Assembly: GCA_036873135.1 (NCBI GenBank)
Contig: JAPTYO010000002.1
Location: 34,401,452 to 34,465,451 of the forward strand
DNA: 64,000 nucleotides
Source: Clarkia xantiana subsp. parviflora
Taxonomy: Eukaryota > Streptophyta > Magnoliopsida > Myrtales > Onagraceae
Direction of reading: 5' to 3'
The notes beneath the pieces were generated by a model. It saw only the letters and a list, made by a program, of their open reading frames with translations, was not told the origin of the DNA and did not search any database. Each line of letters starts with the position of its first letter. Position 1 is the first letter of the stretch. Made by a program: the position numbers and the translations under genes. Shown one piece after another: positions 23,377 through 34,300 of the stretch.

Positions 23377-25071
23377 TCAAGACCTCTTGCCCAGCACCAC
23401 AGCAGCGGAAATTCTAGAGGCATAGACCTCCCGAGAGGCTGTGGTATCACCTCCTGCAGCCAATCCTCCATGAATCACAGTAATGGTGCCCCGCTTCTCC
23501 TTACGGGCATAAGAAGACTCCGGCTCAGACTTCTTCTTCTTTGGGGACCGATCGCGGGATCGGGAACGGGATCGCGATCGAGATCGGGAGCGGGATCGAC
23601 ACGGCTTCTCAGTCACAAACTCCTTAAGCTTTCCCTTCTGGATCAGCTTTTCGATCTCCTTCTTCAACTCCCGACAATGATTATTGTCGTGACCGCTAGC
23701 GCGGTGGAACCGACAGTAACGATCGGTGCGAGCTCCCAAAAATTCTCCTTCCTTCTTCGGGGGGTACCATGGAGGTACCCTGTCGATCCATCACCGTTAA
23801 CACGGCGGCCATAGAACTATTGAGAGGAATGTGATGATCCTCCCGGTTGTCCGTCCTCGGGGGACGCCTGTTCTCCCTTCGATCAGAGCGGCCTCGATTC
23901 TGACTGCCCTCGGATTTATCCTTCCGCTTACGGTCGTCCAATGGTTTGAACGACTGCTTCCCCATATTAGACTTCGGAGGATCAAGCTCCCCGGCAGCTA
24001 TCTTCGACTCCTGTACATCGATTTGCTGCTTTACCCTCGTCTGCAACACCTCCATGCTCCACACAGCCTTCGCGGCCACACTGTGCATCAGGTCGGAACC
24101 ATAGGGGGCTGTCAGGTTCCGAAGGAAGGTGCGGATAGTCTCTCCCTCCGATATCTCCTCATCGATCTCAGCCACGCTAGCAGTGTACCGCTGGTAATAA
24201 TGCGCCAACGATTCGTCGGGCCTCTGCACCACCTGGGCTAGGGACCTCACGCTCTTCAAGAGGCGCCGACGACCCTGGTACTGCTGAATAAAACGGTCGT
24301 GCATATCAGCCCAGCTAGAGATGCATCCTGGGGGCAGGCTGAAGAACCACGTCAGGGCCCTTTCTCCCAATGTGGCCGGGAACAACACACACACGGTATC
24401 ATCATCGGGGGCTCTGCCAAAACAGGCCATGACATGCTTCTGGACATGAACTGGATCTCCCTCGCCATCATACTCCTTAATTGTGGGGATACCCAGCCCT
24501 GGCGGGGCGAGGGTGTCTATCAATCGGGGAACAAAGGGATGGGTGGATCGATCCCTTAGTTCTGACATCATCTGCTTCTGGTCCCCCATACAGATGTTCA
24601 CGATTTTCACCACCTTGTCGGGGTGATGGGACCATTAAGGGGAATGGTCCTATGCTGCACCGATCCGGGCCCATCGATCACAAATCGCTCCGACTGAGTG
24701 GGCTCCTTACCCTTGTCCCGGTTTCTGGGTTGGGCCTCATGCACATTCTGAACCTCAGGCATCTCCTCCTTCTTCTTGGCAGCCTCTCTCCGCTCTAGGA
24801 AAGCCTCCATGGCTTCCAAGAACATCGGCATGGCATCCGCCACAGCCTTCGTCAGGTCCGCGTTTGGAGGAGCATTCTCCTCGCTATCCTCTTGGTGTCG
24901 AGCAGTATCCTCAGGAACTTCATTGTGCCCCCCTATTCGGGAAACCTCAACAGGGGGATTTTGGTCCACAACACGCTCCGGCGGCCCTGAATTCAGAGTT
25001 CCAGCAGGGTGACGGGAACCACCGGATTGTCCTTGCTTTTTCTGCTTGCCAGCCGCCAAGATCTGCAGAAG
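23377..25071 (-). pseudogene. Tat J gag, broken by two frameshifts and a LINE
   Basis: Read on the minus strand. The N-terminal part at 24607-25055 (SGGSRHPAGTLNSGP, AMPMFLEAMEAFLERREAAK) leads into a retrotransposon gag domain (YDGEGDPVHVQKHVMACFG, ALTWFFSLPPGCISSWADMH) and a zinc-knuckle-like CRFHRASGHDNNHC followed by ELKKEIEKLIQKGKL. Frame changes at about 24628 and 23757-23762, both in C runs on the coding strand, look like single-base losses. A serine-arginine repeat lies at about 23560-23600. The start codon is cut off from the rest by the LINE: it lies at 28427-28425, just inside the primer site. Confidence 0.88.
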
Positions 25072-28000
25072 TGGAGTAAAAGTAAATTCTCTAATAATAG
25101 GCTCAAGATCGCTGAACTTCAAGAGAGGCTGGCTTTAATCCAAAGTCTGTCAAATGATGATTACAATAAAGATGAGGAAACTAAGTACAAGGCAGAGTTA
25201 GCAGATTTTTGGAGCCGCGAGGAGGTTTATTGGAGGCAAAGATCGAGAATTCAGTGGTTAGCGGATGGGGACCGTAACACCAAATTCTTTCACCAAACCA
25301 CTTTATCTCGGCGCAAGAGGAACAAAATCCTAAAACTCCAACGGAATGATGGGATTTGGATTGAAAATGAAGATGCTATCATGACAGAATGCAGCGACTA
25401 CTATAGGCGTCTTTTTACATCGGAACTCACGGATGGAGGGGAATTAGTGTTGGGATGTGTACCCAAGCTCATCTCAGCTGAGATGAATCAATGTTTATTG
25501 AGGCGTGTTACCGATGATGAAGTGAGGGATGCGACATTCCAACTTGGTGGCTTGAAATCTCCCGGTCCTGACGGATTTCCTGGGTTGTTCTTTCAGAAGT
25601 TTTGGAACGTGATTGGTCATGACGTTATCCAAGAGGTCAGGTCTTTCTTTGAAACATGTAATATTAATCATTCCATTTGCTTTACTGATATTGTTTTGAT
25701 TCCCAAAGTGCCTAACCCGGTTAATACTACCCAATTTCGCCCAATTAGCCTATGCAATTTTAGCTACAAAATCATTTCCAAAATAATGGTTAATCGGCTG
25801 AAACCCATATTATCTAATGTCATATCTCCTTTCCAAAGTGCATTCGTGTCTGGTAGGCTAATTCATGACAATATCATAATTGCTCACGAGGCGTTCCACC
25901 ATTTGCGAATGAAAGATGGCAGGGTAAGGAAAGAGGCGGCACTTAAAATTGATATGAATAAAGCTTATGACCGCGTGGAGTGGGACTTTCTATTCAAGGT
26001 GCTACATGCCTTTGGATTTGACGAGCGATGGATCCATTGGGTGAAGCAATGTGTCACGAATGTTCGGTATAGTGTGGTGGTTAATGACAAGAAATCAAGT
26101 CGTTTTCAACCGACTAGAGGCATAAGCCAAGGGGATCCTCTTTCTCCTTATCTTTTTATATTGGTGGCTGATGTCTTGTCTAGACAGATTATGAATGCGG
26201 CGGAGAGGCGGATACTAACCGGCATGAGCATAAGGCGGGCGTGCCCTCAATTACATCATCTTTTCTTCGCGGATGATTCATTGTTCTTTATTAAGGCCGA
26301 TGAGCGAAATGCGAGGGCTTTAAAGGACATCTTGAATGCATATAGTAGAGCGTCAGGCCAGAGCATCAACCTTACAAAGTCGGAAATCTTTTTTGGCTCA
26401 AATGTAGACGAAAATACGAAGAGCATGCTTGTTAACGTGTTGGGCATCCGCGCGGTGGAAAGATCGGGTAAGTATTTGGGCCTGCCAACGGTGTGGGGAA
26501 GGTCAAGGAGAGAGGCCCTTGGGTTCCTCAAGGATCGGGTAGCCAACAAGATACATGGGTGGAAGAACCTTTTTCTCAATAATGCCGGGAAAGAGGTACT
26601 TATTAAGGCGGTCATTATGGCTATTCCTACATATGCTATGTCACTTTTCTCCTTTCCAAACGTATGGTGCGATGAAATCAATAGGATGGTAGCTCGATTT
26701 TGGTGGGGACAAAAAGGGGATGAAAGGAAGCTACATTGGAAGAGATGGGATCGCATGACATGTTCAAAAGAGGAGGGTGGCATGGGTTTCCGGGACATGA
26801 AGACTTTTAACTTGGCTATGCTTACTAAAACGGCATGGCGAGTCCAAAACAATCCTGATGCGCTTTGGGTTAAATTTCTCAAAGGGATTTATTTCCCCCG
26901 AACGGATTTCATGGATGCTACTAAAGGAGGGAGGGCGTCTTGGGCTTGGTCAAGTATACTTGAGGGTCGCGACATTCTTGCACAAGAAGGCGTATGGCGA
27001 ATTGGGGATGGAAAATCGGTCCGAGTCTTTCATGACGCGTGGATTCCTAATGTACCTGGATATCGACTCGGTCCGGCCCGAGCGGCGGTAAATCTCGACC
27101 TAAGAGTTTCTGCGCTGCTACGTCCGCCGGATATGGGGTGGGATCTAAACCCTATTGCACCGGCCATAACAGAGGAAGAAACCCGTGCAATCTCGAACAT
27201 CCATATTAGAAGAGATGGCGTTGTCCCGGATAAACTTATTTGGCCTACCTCAAAGACTGGCGTTGCTGCCCCAAAATATGTCTATCGTCGCCTTCGCGAG
27301 AAAGAACAACCGACTCCTACGTTGAATCCCACAACGACTCGTAGCGTTTCCATCGGGGTTTGGAAGGGTATTTGGAAAGGAAAGGCGCCACCTAAGGTAA
27401 AGCAGTTTCTATGGAAGAGTTGTGCTCGAGCTTTACCAACGTTCGACGAACTAAATCGAAGGGGTGTTGACATTGTACCAAAATGCCCGTTTTGCGATTG
27501 TACAGAGACTATAGATCATGCATTGTTGAATTGTGCATGGACTATTCCGGTTTGGTTTGGTTGTCTTGGCGTTAGGTGGATACATGAAGAGACTCCAATA
27601 TGGGTTGATTGGCTCGAGAAGATGATCGATGGCTCTAGTCGTGGCGATGAAGCTGCAGAATTTCTTTGCTTGAAAATGGAAGTTGCGGCATGGGAGGTCT
27701 GGAAAGAACGATGTCGAGCGACGTATCAACGGGATCGACCTAGGCCAATACATGTGGTGAAACACTTGGAGCAACTTACCTTTGAAGCGTGGGAAACAAG
27801 CAAAAAACAAAGCGCTCATTCTACATATCGAGCACGTGGGAGCCCGGTGAGGACATCTTGGCAAACACCCCCTCCCGGTTTTATTTCGGTTTGCTGCGAT
27901 GGCTCATGGGAAATGGCTACGGGGAGAAGTGGAACCGGAGTGGTGGCTCGTGATGACCGGGGAACTCTGATTGACGGGAGGAACTCAAACGGAAGAGATT

Positions 28001-28356
28001 TTGATGCGACCACGGTGGAAGCTTAAGCGATATTACATGGGGTCGAGCTCGCAGCCATTAATCATTGGACGAATGTTGTTGTTGAATCGGATGCAGAATA
28101 TGTCGTAAACCAAATTCGGAACACAACACCTAATTCGGATTGGAGGCTCGAGAATATCTTATGTACTATACGCAATGTTGCTACTCAAATTCAAAATCTG
28201 TCTTGGAAAGTCATTCGACGAGGCGCCAATAGAAGCGCAAACTGGGTTGCCATACAATCCAGAAAGGAGATGTGTCCGGCCAACTGGGTCACTTTACCGC
28301 CATCTTCTCTCTTATCGATTATGTTATTAGATTGTAATCCGGACCGAGTTACTTGA
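25072..28356 (+). pseudogene. LINE ORF2 remnant: reverse transcriptase, zinc-binding domain, RNase H
   Basis: One frame runs from the 5' truncation to TGA at 28354-28356 with a single nonsense codon (TAA at 28024-28026, where the family has an EAEA-type motif, so probably GAA to TAA). Domains in order: pre-RT linker (YWRQRSRIQWLADGDRNTKF), RT (KSPGPDGFPGLFF, FRPISLCN, GISQGDPLSPYLFI, catalytic HHLFFADDSLFF at about 26257-26292), a zf-RVT region (CPFCDCTETIDHALLNC) and RNase H (SVCCDGSWEMATGRSGTG, then VVESDAEYVVNQI and RGANRSANWVA after the stop). The reading frame is otherwise well preserved, which suggests a fairly recent insertion. The missing 5' half and the stop make it non-functional. 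Confidence 0.93.
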
Positions 28357-28384
28357 GCTTATTCAATAAAAAGTTTTATTGGCC

Positions 28385-28413
28385 AAAAAAAAAAAAAAAA
28401 AAAAAAAAAAAAA
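28385..28413 (+). repeat. poly(A) tail of the LINE
   Basis: A run of 29 A residues directly after GTTTTATTGGCC, marking the 3' end of the LINE. Confidence 0.95.
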
Positions 28414-28446
28414 CGAGTAGAAGTCATTTTTGCTTTTCGTTACGTT

Positions 28447-28464
28447 TCCCACAGACGGCGCCAA
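28447..28464 (-). other. primer binding site of Tat element J
   Basis: On the minus strand TTGGCGCCGTCTGTGGGA directly follows the 5' LTR. TGGCGCC... sites are common primer sites of plant Ty3/gypsy elements. The exact tRNA is not assigned here. Confidence 0.8.
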
Positions 28465-29198
28465 TGTTGGATCACGGTTGGAACTCCGGTACGGTCTTGA
28501 CGGAAATCCGAAATCCTTCGCTCCACGTAATCCTGCAAGAGGGGAATAGACCGGGCGGTGACCCAGAATCCCTCTCCGATGCTTAAATGAGAATCTCGTG
28601 GCAGGTAAGGCAAGCAAAAGTATGAGTATGTAAGTGCGTATGTGTGATCTGAGGTAACTTCTTCCTTTTTATAGGAGAGGAGTTACCCCAGTTACCTGAT
28701 GAACTGCCAGGGCAGTTAGCCCACGTTCCGCTTATCTCGGCCACTTGCCCACGTTCCGCTTATCTCGGGCCACTTCCTCACTACTCTAATAGTGGGCGTG
28801 TTTCACGACCTCAACCTCTGATAGAAAGTCCCGACGAAAGTCGGGGACTCCAGAGTTATCTCCTTTGGTCACCGCTCGGGGCCCCTCGTCATCGGGACAG
28901 GGCCAACATCCTCAGGGATTCAGCATCGGGGCCTACTTAAAGGCATATCATCGGGGCCTACTCAAAGGCATATCATCGGGGCCTACTTAAAGGCATCTCA
29001 TCGGGGTCTACTTAAAGGCATCTCATCGGGAGCGTCCAGCTCGCATATCGGGACCGACCTTGTCGGGACCTTTCACCATCGAGACCCATCTTGTCGGGAC
29101 CCTTCGCATTGGTCTTCTTGACCTCTTTTAGGGCCTAGTGGGCCTATTCACCGTTTACTCGTCGTTAAAGGGCCTAACGGCTATAGCGAAATCCATCA
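28465..29198 (-). repeat. 5' LTR of Tat element J
   Basis: 734 bp, same ends as the 3' LTR. It carries four rather than three copies of the 24-bp ATCGGGGCCTACTTAAAGGC unit (about 28923-29025). Followed by the target duplication ACAGT (29199-29203). Confidence 0.95.
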
Positions 29199-29203
29199 AC
29201 AGT

Positions 29204-29420
29204 CAAGTAGCCATTGCGGCAGTTAAGAATCCGAAGTACCATAGTAGGACCAAACACATTGATGAGAAATAATTTCATGCTAAATTTTAATGGTAATAGA
29301 CAATATAATCACTATGGAATACTTGTCCACTGATAATATGATTGCGGACCTATTAACTAAACCACTACGCATGAAGATATTCAAAAAGCACATAAAACTG
29401 CTGGGATTGAGTAGGGTTTA
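29204..29420 (+). pseudogene. copia B RNase H, distal part
   Basis: Continues the frame interrupted at 17663: VAIAAVKNPKYHSRTKHIDE, then a disrupted stretch, then IADLLTKPL and KHIKLLG near 29340-29412. Matches the RNase H end of copy C (33230-33437). Stops are present. Confidence 0.85.
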
Positions 29421-30548
29421 TGCATGTATCTGTGATAACATTTTAATATTAGAAAGTTACATTTTGTAAGCGAAAGAATTGCAACTGAGTTTATGATCAA
29501 TCGACATCATAATGTTTTGATTACATGAGATTTACGGTCTATAAACTAAGTCGTAGTAGGACGTGATCCTCTGCCAAACTATGTCGATTGTGGACCTTAC
29601 CTAGTCACACAGGTACGGTAGTCTTGCGGTGGAGGGAGGCCTCTACCAAGCAAGACTGGCTAAGAGCCAGGGGACAAACCTGATTAAGCAAGACGATTAT
29701 CTAGTTTCGAAGTAACTCGACATGATCTTCGTTTTGAATATCGACGTGCTAGACTTCGTTTGTCATTTAACCACATTCTGGGCCAGATGAGAATCTGTGA
29801 TAGCATGATTGACATATCCCTTTCCCGTCAACCCAATAGGTTCAAGTATGCTATAAACGCGTGCTTCATACTGCGCGTGCCACGTTCGACCACGGGGTCA
29901 CAACTCGGTTGTGCTAGGAAGGAATACTCGTGATTCTATCGGGCGCAAACTTCTTCATCTCGAGCGTGTGATTGATCCCAGGAGCCTTATGAAGAGGCAC
30001 CTAAAGTATCCTCACGGACTCGGAACTCATATCTAAGGTTAGGCCCAATGCTCGCTTCCCGGTGTACGAGCGTTGTGCTAAACAAAAAGGCCCAGTGACC
30101 ACGTCTTTGGAAACTGGTTGGGTCTGACTAAGGATATGAGCGATAAGGATGGTCATGTTCACCTGTAATTCACCGACTCTTGTATTCACTAGGTGGCCAC
30201 CAACCGGATATTAGTTGAAGGTTGTGGATACTTGTACGAATTCCTTGGAGAAGTGTTCCTACGTGGAATCTAGGCAAAAGGAGAATTAACAGTTGACCTA
30301 GGATACAGCGCGGTACAATATAAATATTGTTTATAACAGGTTGATTGGAGAAAAGGAAATAAACGTTCCGCGGGCGCTGCAATACTCCTAACAGATGAGT
30401 AGCACGATGCCCGTCGTATCCGCCGGTCGCACGGCAAACCTCGTATGAACTATTCGGAAGCAAGGAGCAGATCGAAGGAGTGAAATGTTGATGCAGATTT
30501 GGACGACAATACATTAAAAGGCACCCTCTCATTCCGACGAGTGGGAGC
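29421..30548 (+). other. 3' non-coding region and polypurine tract of copia B
   Basis: About 1.1 kb without coding potential, ending in the polypurine-like CGAGTGGGAGC directly before the 3' LTR. The same stretch is present inverted in copy D (36141-37140). Confidence 0.8.
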
Positions 30549-31148
30549 TGTAAGCATATGGTGATGGGCGCCGTAATTGGTAGCCCATAATATGTATAGT
30601 TTACCTAAGAAAATTAGGTAAATGTCACATTAGGGTAATTGGTCTAGGCCCAAATCCCAATTGACATGAGAGGCCCAAATTATGGGCCTCCCCTATGCAT
30701 GGCCGGCCGAAATACCTAGTGTGGGCAAAGTGGACATTTGTCCACTTTGCTCCTCCTATAAATACATGGTGTTAGGGAATTTTTAGGGTTAATAACTATT
30801 TCCTCATTAGAGTGTTTTAGAGAGAAAAACCTTCCACCCTACACCTAGGTTTCGGCCGAACCTACCTTCACCAGGGGTGTGCCAATTTACTTTCCAAGCA
30901 AACACTCCAGAGATCTTTCACCGTGCCAAGAATCGATCAGAGGCTTTGTTTTGAAGCTTGCACCGCGTAGGGCTTCTCTAACAAGAACCTCTACGGGTCC
31001 CGACCGGAGGATCGTGAACTCCCTCCTGAGAAGATCTTGGGTCTACGGATCATCTTAAAGGTATATGCGAATCTTCCGCTGCGTAATTCCGATTACTAGC
31101 ATGTACTTTGTTTAAGTATCTGTAGTGATTACTCCCCGTAGTCTAACA
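30549..31148 (+). repeat. 3' LTR of copia B (LTR-2)
   Basis: 600 bp, TGTAAGCATATGG...CGTAGTCTAACA. It has an intact 12-bp inverted repeat (GCAAAGTGGACA / TGTCCACTTTGC, 30725-30750) followed seven bases later by TATAAATA (30757-30764). Followed by the target duplication GTACC. Confidence 0.95.
30725..30764 (+). promoter_or_regulatory. LTR promoter: palindrome plus TATA box
   Basis: Inverted repeat of 12-bp arms with a 2-base centre, then TATAAATA. The pair recurs in LTRs 3 to 6 with small changes, for example GTAAAGTGGAC at 33863 and, inverted, near 36080 and 38407. This is the expected core promoter position in the LTR; the role of the palindrome is not known. Confidence 0.7.
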
Positions 31149-33687
31149 GTACCGAATACTGTCAAGTTAAAGTCGGAACCTAGAGTACTGAAAAGTATCT
31201 TTATAAGGTACTGAATACTCTGGTGGCATACATGTTTGTGGTAGCTTAGGAGATTGGTGGCGTGGTCGAACATGAGACATAGTTACTTGAGGACAAGTTC
31301 CTAAGCTTTATAACATCAACGTAAATGAAGTCTTGATTCAACTAGAGCAAGATAATGATGATCAGGTCCCACTTACTTCGAGTGGGAGATTTGAGGCAGC
31401 AATGCAAGTGAATGACATGGTAAATGAGAATGGAGACATTTTCATAATAAATCCATTGGGAGGAGTCAATCCAACCACACAGATCACTGTTGTTGCAGGT
31501 GCGAATCAAGTCAAACATGATAATCATATTGCTGAACCGTTGGATGAAAATCCTATAATTCCCCAACTACCTACAGGTGACAATGGGAGTGGCGCTAACA
31601 ACTTGGTTCCTGGTCCTAGTAACCATAAAATTCATCTCGGAGGTAGAATCTCGAGACCAAGAGGTCGTCCAAGAAAAGTTGTTGGTGAAGGTTCAAGTAA
31701 CGCTCTTATTCCCAGTGGGAGTGTTGTTCCAAACAGGAGCATTATTCCTAGTGGGAGCGTTTTTCAAGTTCAAGATGGGACTAACGAGCCTAGACATAGT
31801 CAAAGGAATCAAACTTCTCCAAAGAAGTATCCCATCGAAAAGGGTGAGTTATTCACTCTAACTTCAGTTGATGAACCGATAACGGTTAAACAAGCCTTGG
31901 AAGGACGTCAAGCGAAAGAATAGAGGAAAGAAATAGAGGAAGAGATCGCCTCTATGAAAGCCAATTCGGTATAGTCTCTAGTTGATTTACCAGCTAACCG
32001 TAGAGCCATGAGGGCCAAGTGGGTTCTGAAATAGAAACTCACTGCTGATGGAAGTGTCAAGCGGTACAAGGCTCGAATCGTTGCGAAAGGATACACCCAA
32101 CTTCACGGAGTGGACTTTGATGAGTCATACTCACTGAATGTGTGTTACACTACAGTCCAGGCCATTCTGGCCCTGGTCACATGCCTCGATTTAGAGCTGC
32201 ACCAAATGGATGTTACGACTGCATTCCTCCACGGAAAAATGGAGGAAGAGATCTATATGGATCAACCAGATGGTTTCATAATCCATGGAAACGAACGTAA
32301 AGTTTGTAAACTCCAAAGATCGATTTATGGTCTTAAACAATCGTCCCGCAATGGTACCGTAGGTTCCACCAGGAAATTGGTGGAAACGGATTCGTGAATC
32401 TTCACGAGGATCTATGCGTGTATACTAAGACCTCTGAGTCGAACTACATCATCTTCACATTATATGTGAATGACATAATACTTGCCGCGAATGATGTGAG
32501 TTACATGAATGAATCAAAGTCTTGGCTGGTATCTGTATTCGAGATAAAGGACATGGGAGAATCCACGTACATCCTAGGCATTAAGATTGCTAGGGATCGG
32601 GCTGCCCGTAAACTATGTCTCTCTCAAGAATCCTATATCAATAAACTGTTGGGAAGGTTTAGACTACAAGATACCAAACCCGTGGATACGCCGGTTGTGT
32701 TTGGGTGCGTGTTGTCAAAGTGTGAGGGCCCAAAAGACCAGGCTGAGCGTGAATAGAGAAAAGTGCGGAATACTTTAGTATGGTTGGCAGTCTAATGTAC
32801 GCCATGCAATGCACTCGTCCAGACATTTATTACGTTGTGGGCTTAGTAGCCCGATTCCAATCAGATCCTGGCTATCTACATTTAAAGGACGTAAAATGAA
32901 TTATTCGATACCTAAAAGGTACTGCCGACTACGGACTATGCTATGAGGGTGAAAAATTAGAATTGACTGGGTTCTGTGACGCTGACCACGTTGGCGATCC
33001 GGATGGTCGTAAGTCCACCTCAGGAGGAGTATTTCTCCTTGCTAATGCCACAATTTCATGGATGACCAAGAAGCAATTTTGGGTCGCGCTGTCTACGATG
33101 AAATTTGAATTCGTAGCCCTCTATAAGAATGCACAGGAAGCAGTTTGGCTTAAAAAGGCTCTTAACTGCATTGCTTGACATCGAGAACGAGAGTAAGCCT
33201 GTAATGGTATACTCTGACAGTAAAGTAGCGATTGCAACAGTTAAGAATCTTAAGTACCATAGTAGGACGAAACTCATTGATGTGAAATATAATTATGCTA
33301 AAAGTATGGTCGAAGACAAATTAATCACATTAGAATACTTGTCCTCTGAGAGTATGTTGGCGGTCCCATTGACCAAATTTTTACACAAGGATATTTTCGA
33401 AAAGCACGTTAAAATTCTTGGACTGCGTAGGGTTTAAGAGGCTTGTGTTGTATGATAACATTTTAAGTTTTAAAGTAATATTTGAATAAAATGAATTGAA
33501 ATTGAGTTTATGATCTTACGACGTTATAATGTTGGAATTACATAGGATTTGATGGTCTATAAACTAGTCGTAGGAGAGGAAATCCTCCTAAATATAACAT
33601 CTCGAATGTGGGCCAAGCCTAGTCACACAGGTTCGACCGTCTTGACGGAGAGGGGGACCTTTACCATATCAACACCGGCTAAGAACC
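31149..33687 (+). mobile_element. right part of copia copy C
   Basis: Continues copy C from 11072 after the copia B insertion; the first five bases are the second GTACC. It carries a pre-RT linker, RT, RNase H and a short 3' non-coding stretch, and is cut at 33687, before its own polypurine tract, by LTR-3. The break falls in CCGGCTAAGAACC, which in copia B reads TGGCTAAGAGCCAGG and continues for about 870 bp. Confidence 0.82.
31333..33437 (+). pseudogene. copia C RT and RNase H, broken
   Basis: The open linker segment 31333-31923 (VNDMVNENGDIFIINP, SRPRGRPRKVV, HSQRNQTSPKKYP) ends in TAG. RT follows with stops near 31971 and 32029: KRYKARIVAKGYTQLHGVDF, HQMDVTTAFLHGKMEEEIYM, IYGLKQSSR. A frameshift near 32350 is followed by the catalytic box LYVNDIILAAND, where the first aspartate of YVDD is asparagine. 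RNase H: FCDADHVGDPDGRKSTSGG, a frameshift near 33160, then KPVMVYSDSKVAIATVKN to ILGLRRV. No integrase or protease precedes it. Confidence 0.88.
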
Positions 33688-34287
33688 TGTAAGCATATGG
33701 TGATGGGCGCCGTAAATGGAAGCCCATTATATGTATATGTTACCTAAGTTAATTGGGTACATGTCACTTTAAGAAATTGGGCCAGACCCAAATCCCAACT
33801 GACATGAGAGGCCCAAAATTGGGCCTCCCTATACTAGCATGGCCGGCCGAACTATGGGTGGAGGTAAAGTGGACTTTTGTCCAGTTTACTCCTCCTATAT
33901 ATATGGGGAGTTAGGGGTTTTATTATGGTTAATCACAATTCCCTTTAAGTGGTATTTTGAGCGAAAACCCTTCCCCCAGAGACACCATATTCGGCCGAAC
34001 CATATACTCACCAAGGGTGTGCCAATTTGCTTTCGAGCAAACACTCCAGAGATCTGTCCCTTGCCAAGAATCGATCAGAGGCTTTGCTGTGAAGAATATA
34101 CCACGTAGGGATTCCTTCACAAGAACCCCTCTGGGTGCCGACCGGAAGATTGTGAACTGCCTCATGTAAAGATCTTGGGACTACGGACAACTGTAGAGGT
34201 ATGTGCAAATCTTCTGCTGCGTAATTACGATTACTAGCATGTACAATGATTTTAGTTTCCGTAGTGATTACTCCCTGTAATTTAACA
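33688..34287 (+). repeat. LTR-3, 5' LTR of copia copy E
   Basis: 600 bp, TGTAAGCATATGGTGATGGG...TGTAATTTAACA, followed by a primer site. It is more diverged from LTR-1 and LTR-2 than they are from each other. TATA-like CTATATATAT near 33895. Confidence 0.9.
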
Positions 34288-34300
34288 GTGGTATCAGAGC
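34288..34300 (+). other. primer binding site of copy E
   Basis: GTGGTATCAGAGC immediately after LTR-3, the initiator-tRNA-Met type. Confidence 0.88.

Larger units (their letters stand above)
25072..28413 (+). mobile_element. 5'-truncated L1-like LINE inserted in Tat J gag
   Basis: Plus-strand LINE ending in a 29-base A tail (28385-28413) after an AATAAA signal at 28365-28370. The 5' end lies within ORF2, at about 25060-25075, so ORF1 and the endonuclease are missing, as is typical of target-primed insertion. A clear long target duplication was not found; AGAAGT occurs at both ends (about 25066-25071 and 28419-28424). It lies opposite in direction to Tat element J. Confidence 0.93.
17669..29198 (-). 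mobile_element. Ty3/gypsy Tat-lineage retrotransposon J
   Basis: LTRs at 17669-18378 (3') and 28465-29198 (5') are flanked by a 5-bp duplication. On the minus strand the order is primer site, gag, aspartic protease, RT, RNase H, a second archaeal-type RNase H, integrase, a long tandem-repeat 3' region, a polypurine tract and the LTR. The second RNase H between the native RNase H and integrase is the hallmark of the Tat/Ogre lineage (family knowledge). It is inserted in RNase H of copia B and itself carries a LINE near its gag start. By eye the two LTRs differ at roughly 20 single bases plus one 24-bp repeat unit, so it is not very old. Confidence 0.95.
11073..31148 (+). mobile_element. Ty1/copia element B, complete insertion with nested elements
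   Basis: LTRs at 11073-11667 and 30549-31148 are bounded by a perfect 5-bp target duplication GTACC (11068-11072 and 31149-31153). Between them, in order, are a primer site, a 2.1-kb leader, gag, about 1.1 kb of non-coding DNA, RT and RNase H, a 3' non-coding region and a polypurine tract. Tat element J is inserted in RNase H (17669-29198). Without J, element B is about 8.5 kb. Protease and integrase are not visible, so it is probably non-autonomous even before its point mutations. It sits inside the related copy C. Confidence 0.93.

Noticed and set aside
25060..25075. A clean target-site duplication for the LINE
   Set aside because: Only AGAAGT is shared between the two flanks; this is too short to be convincing by eye.
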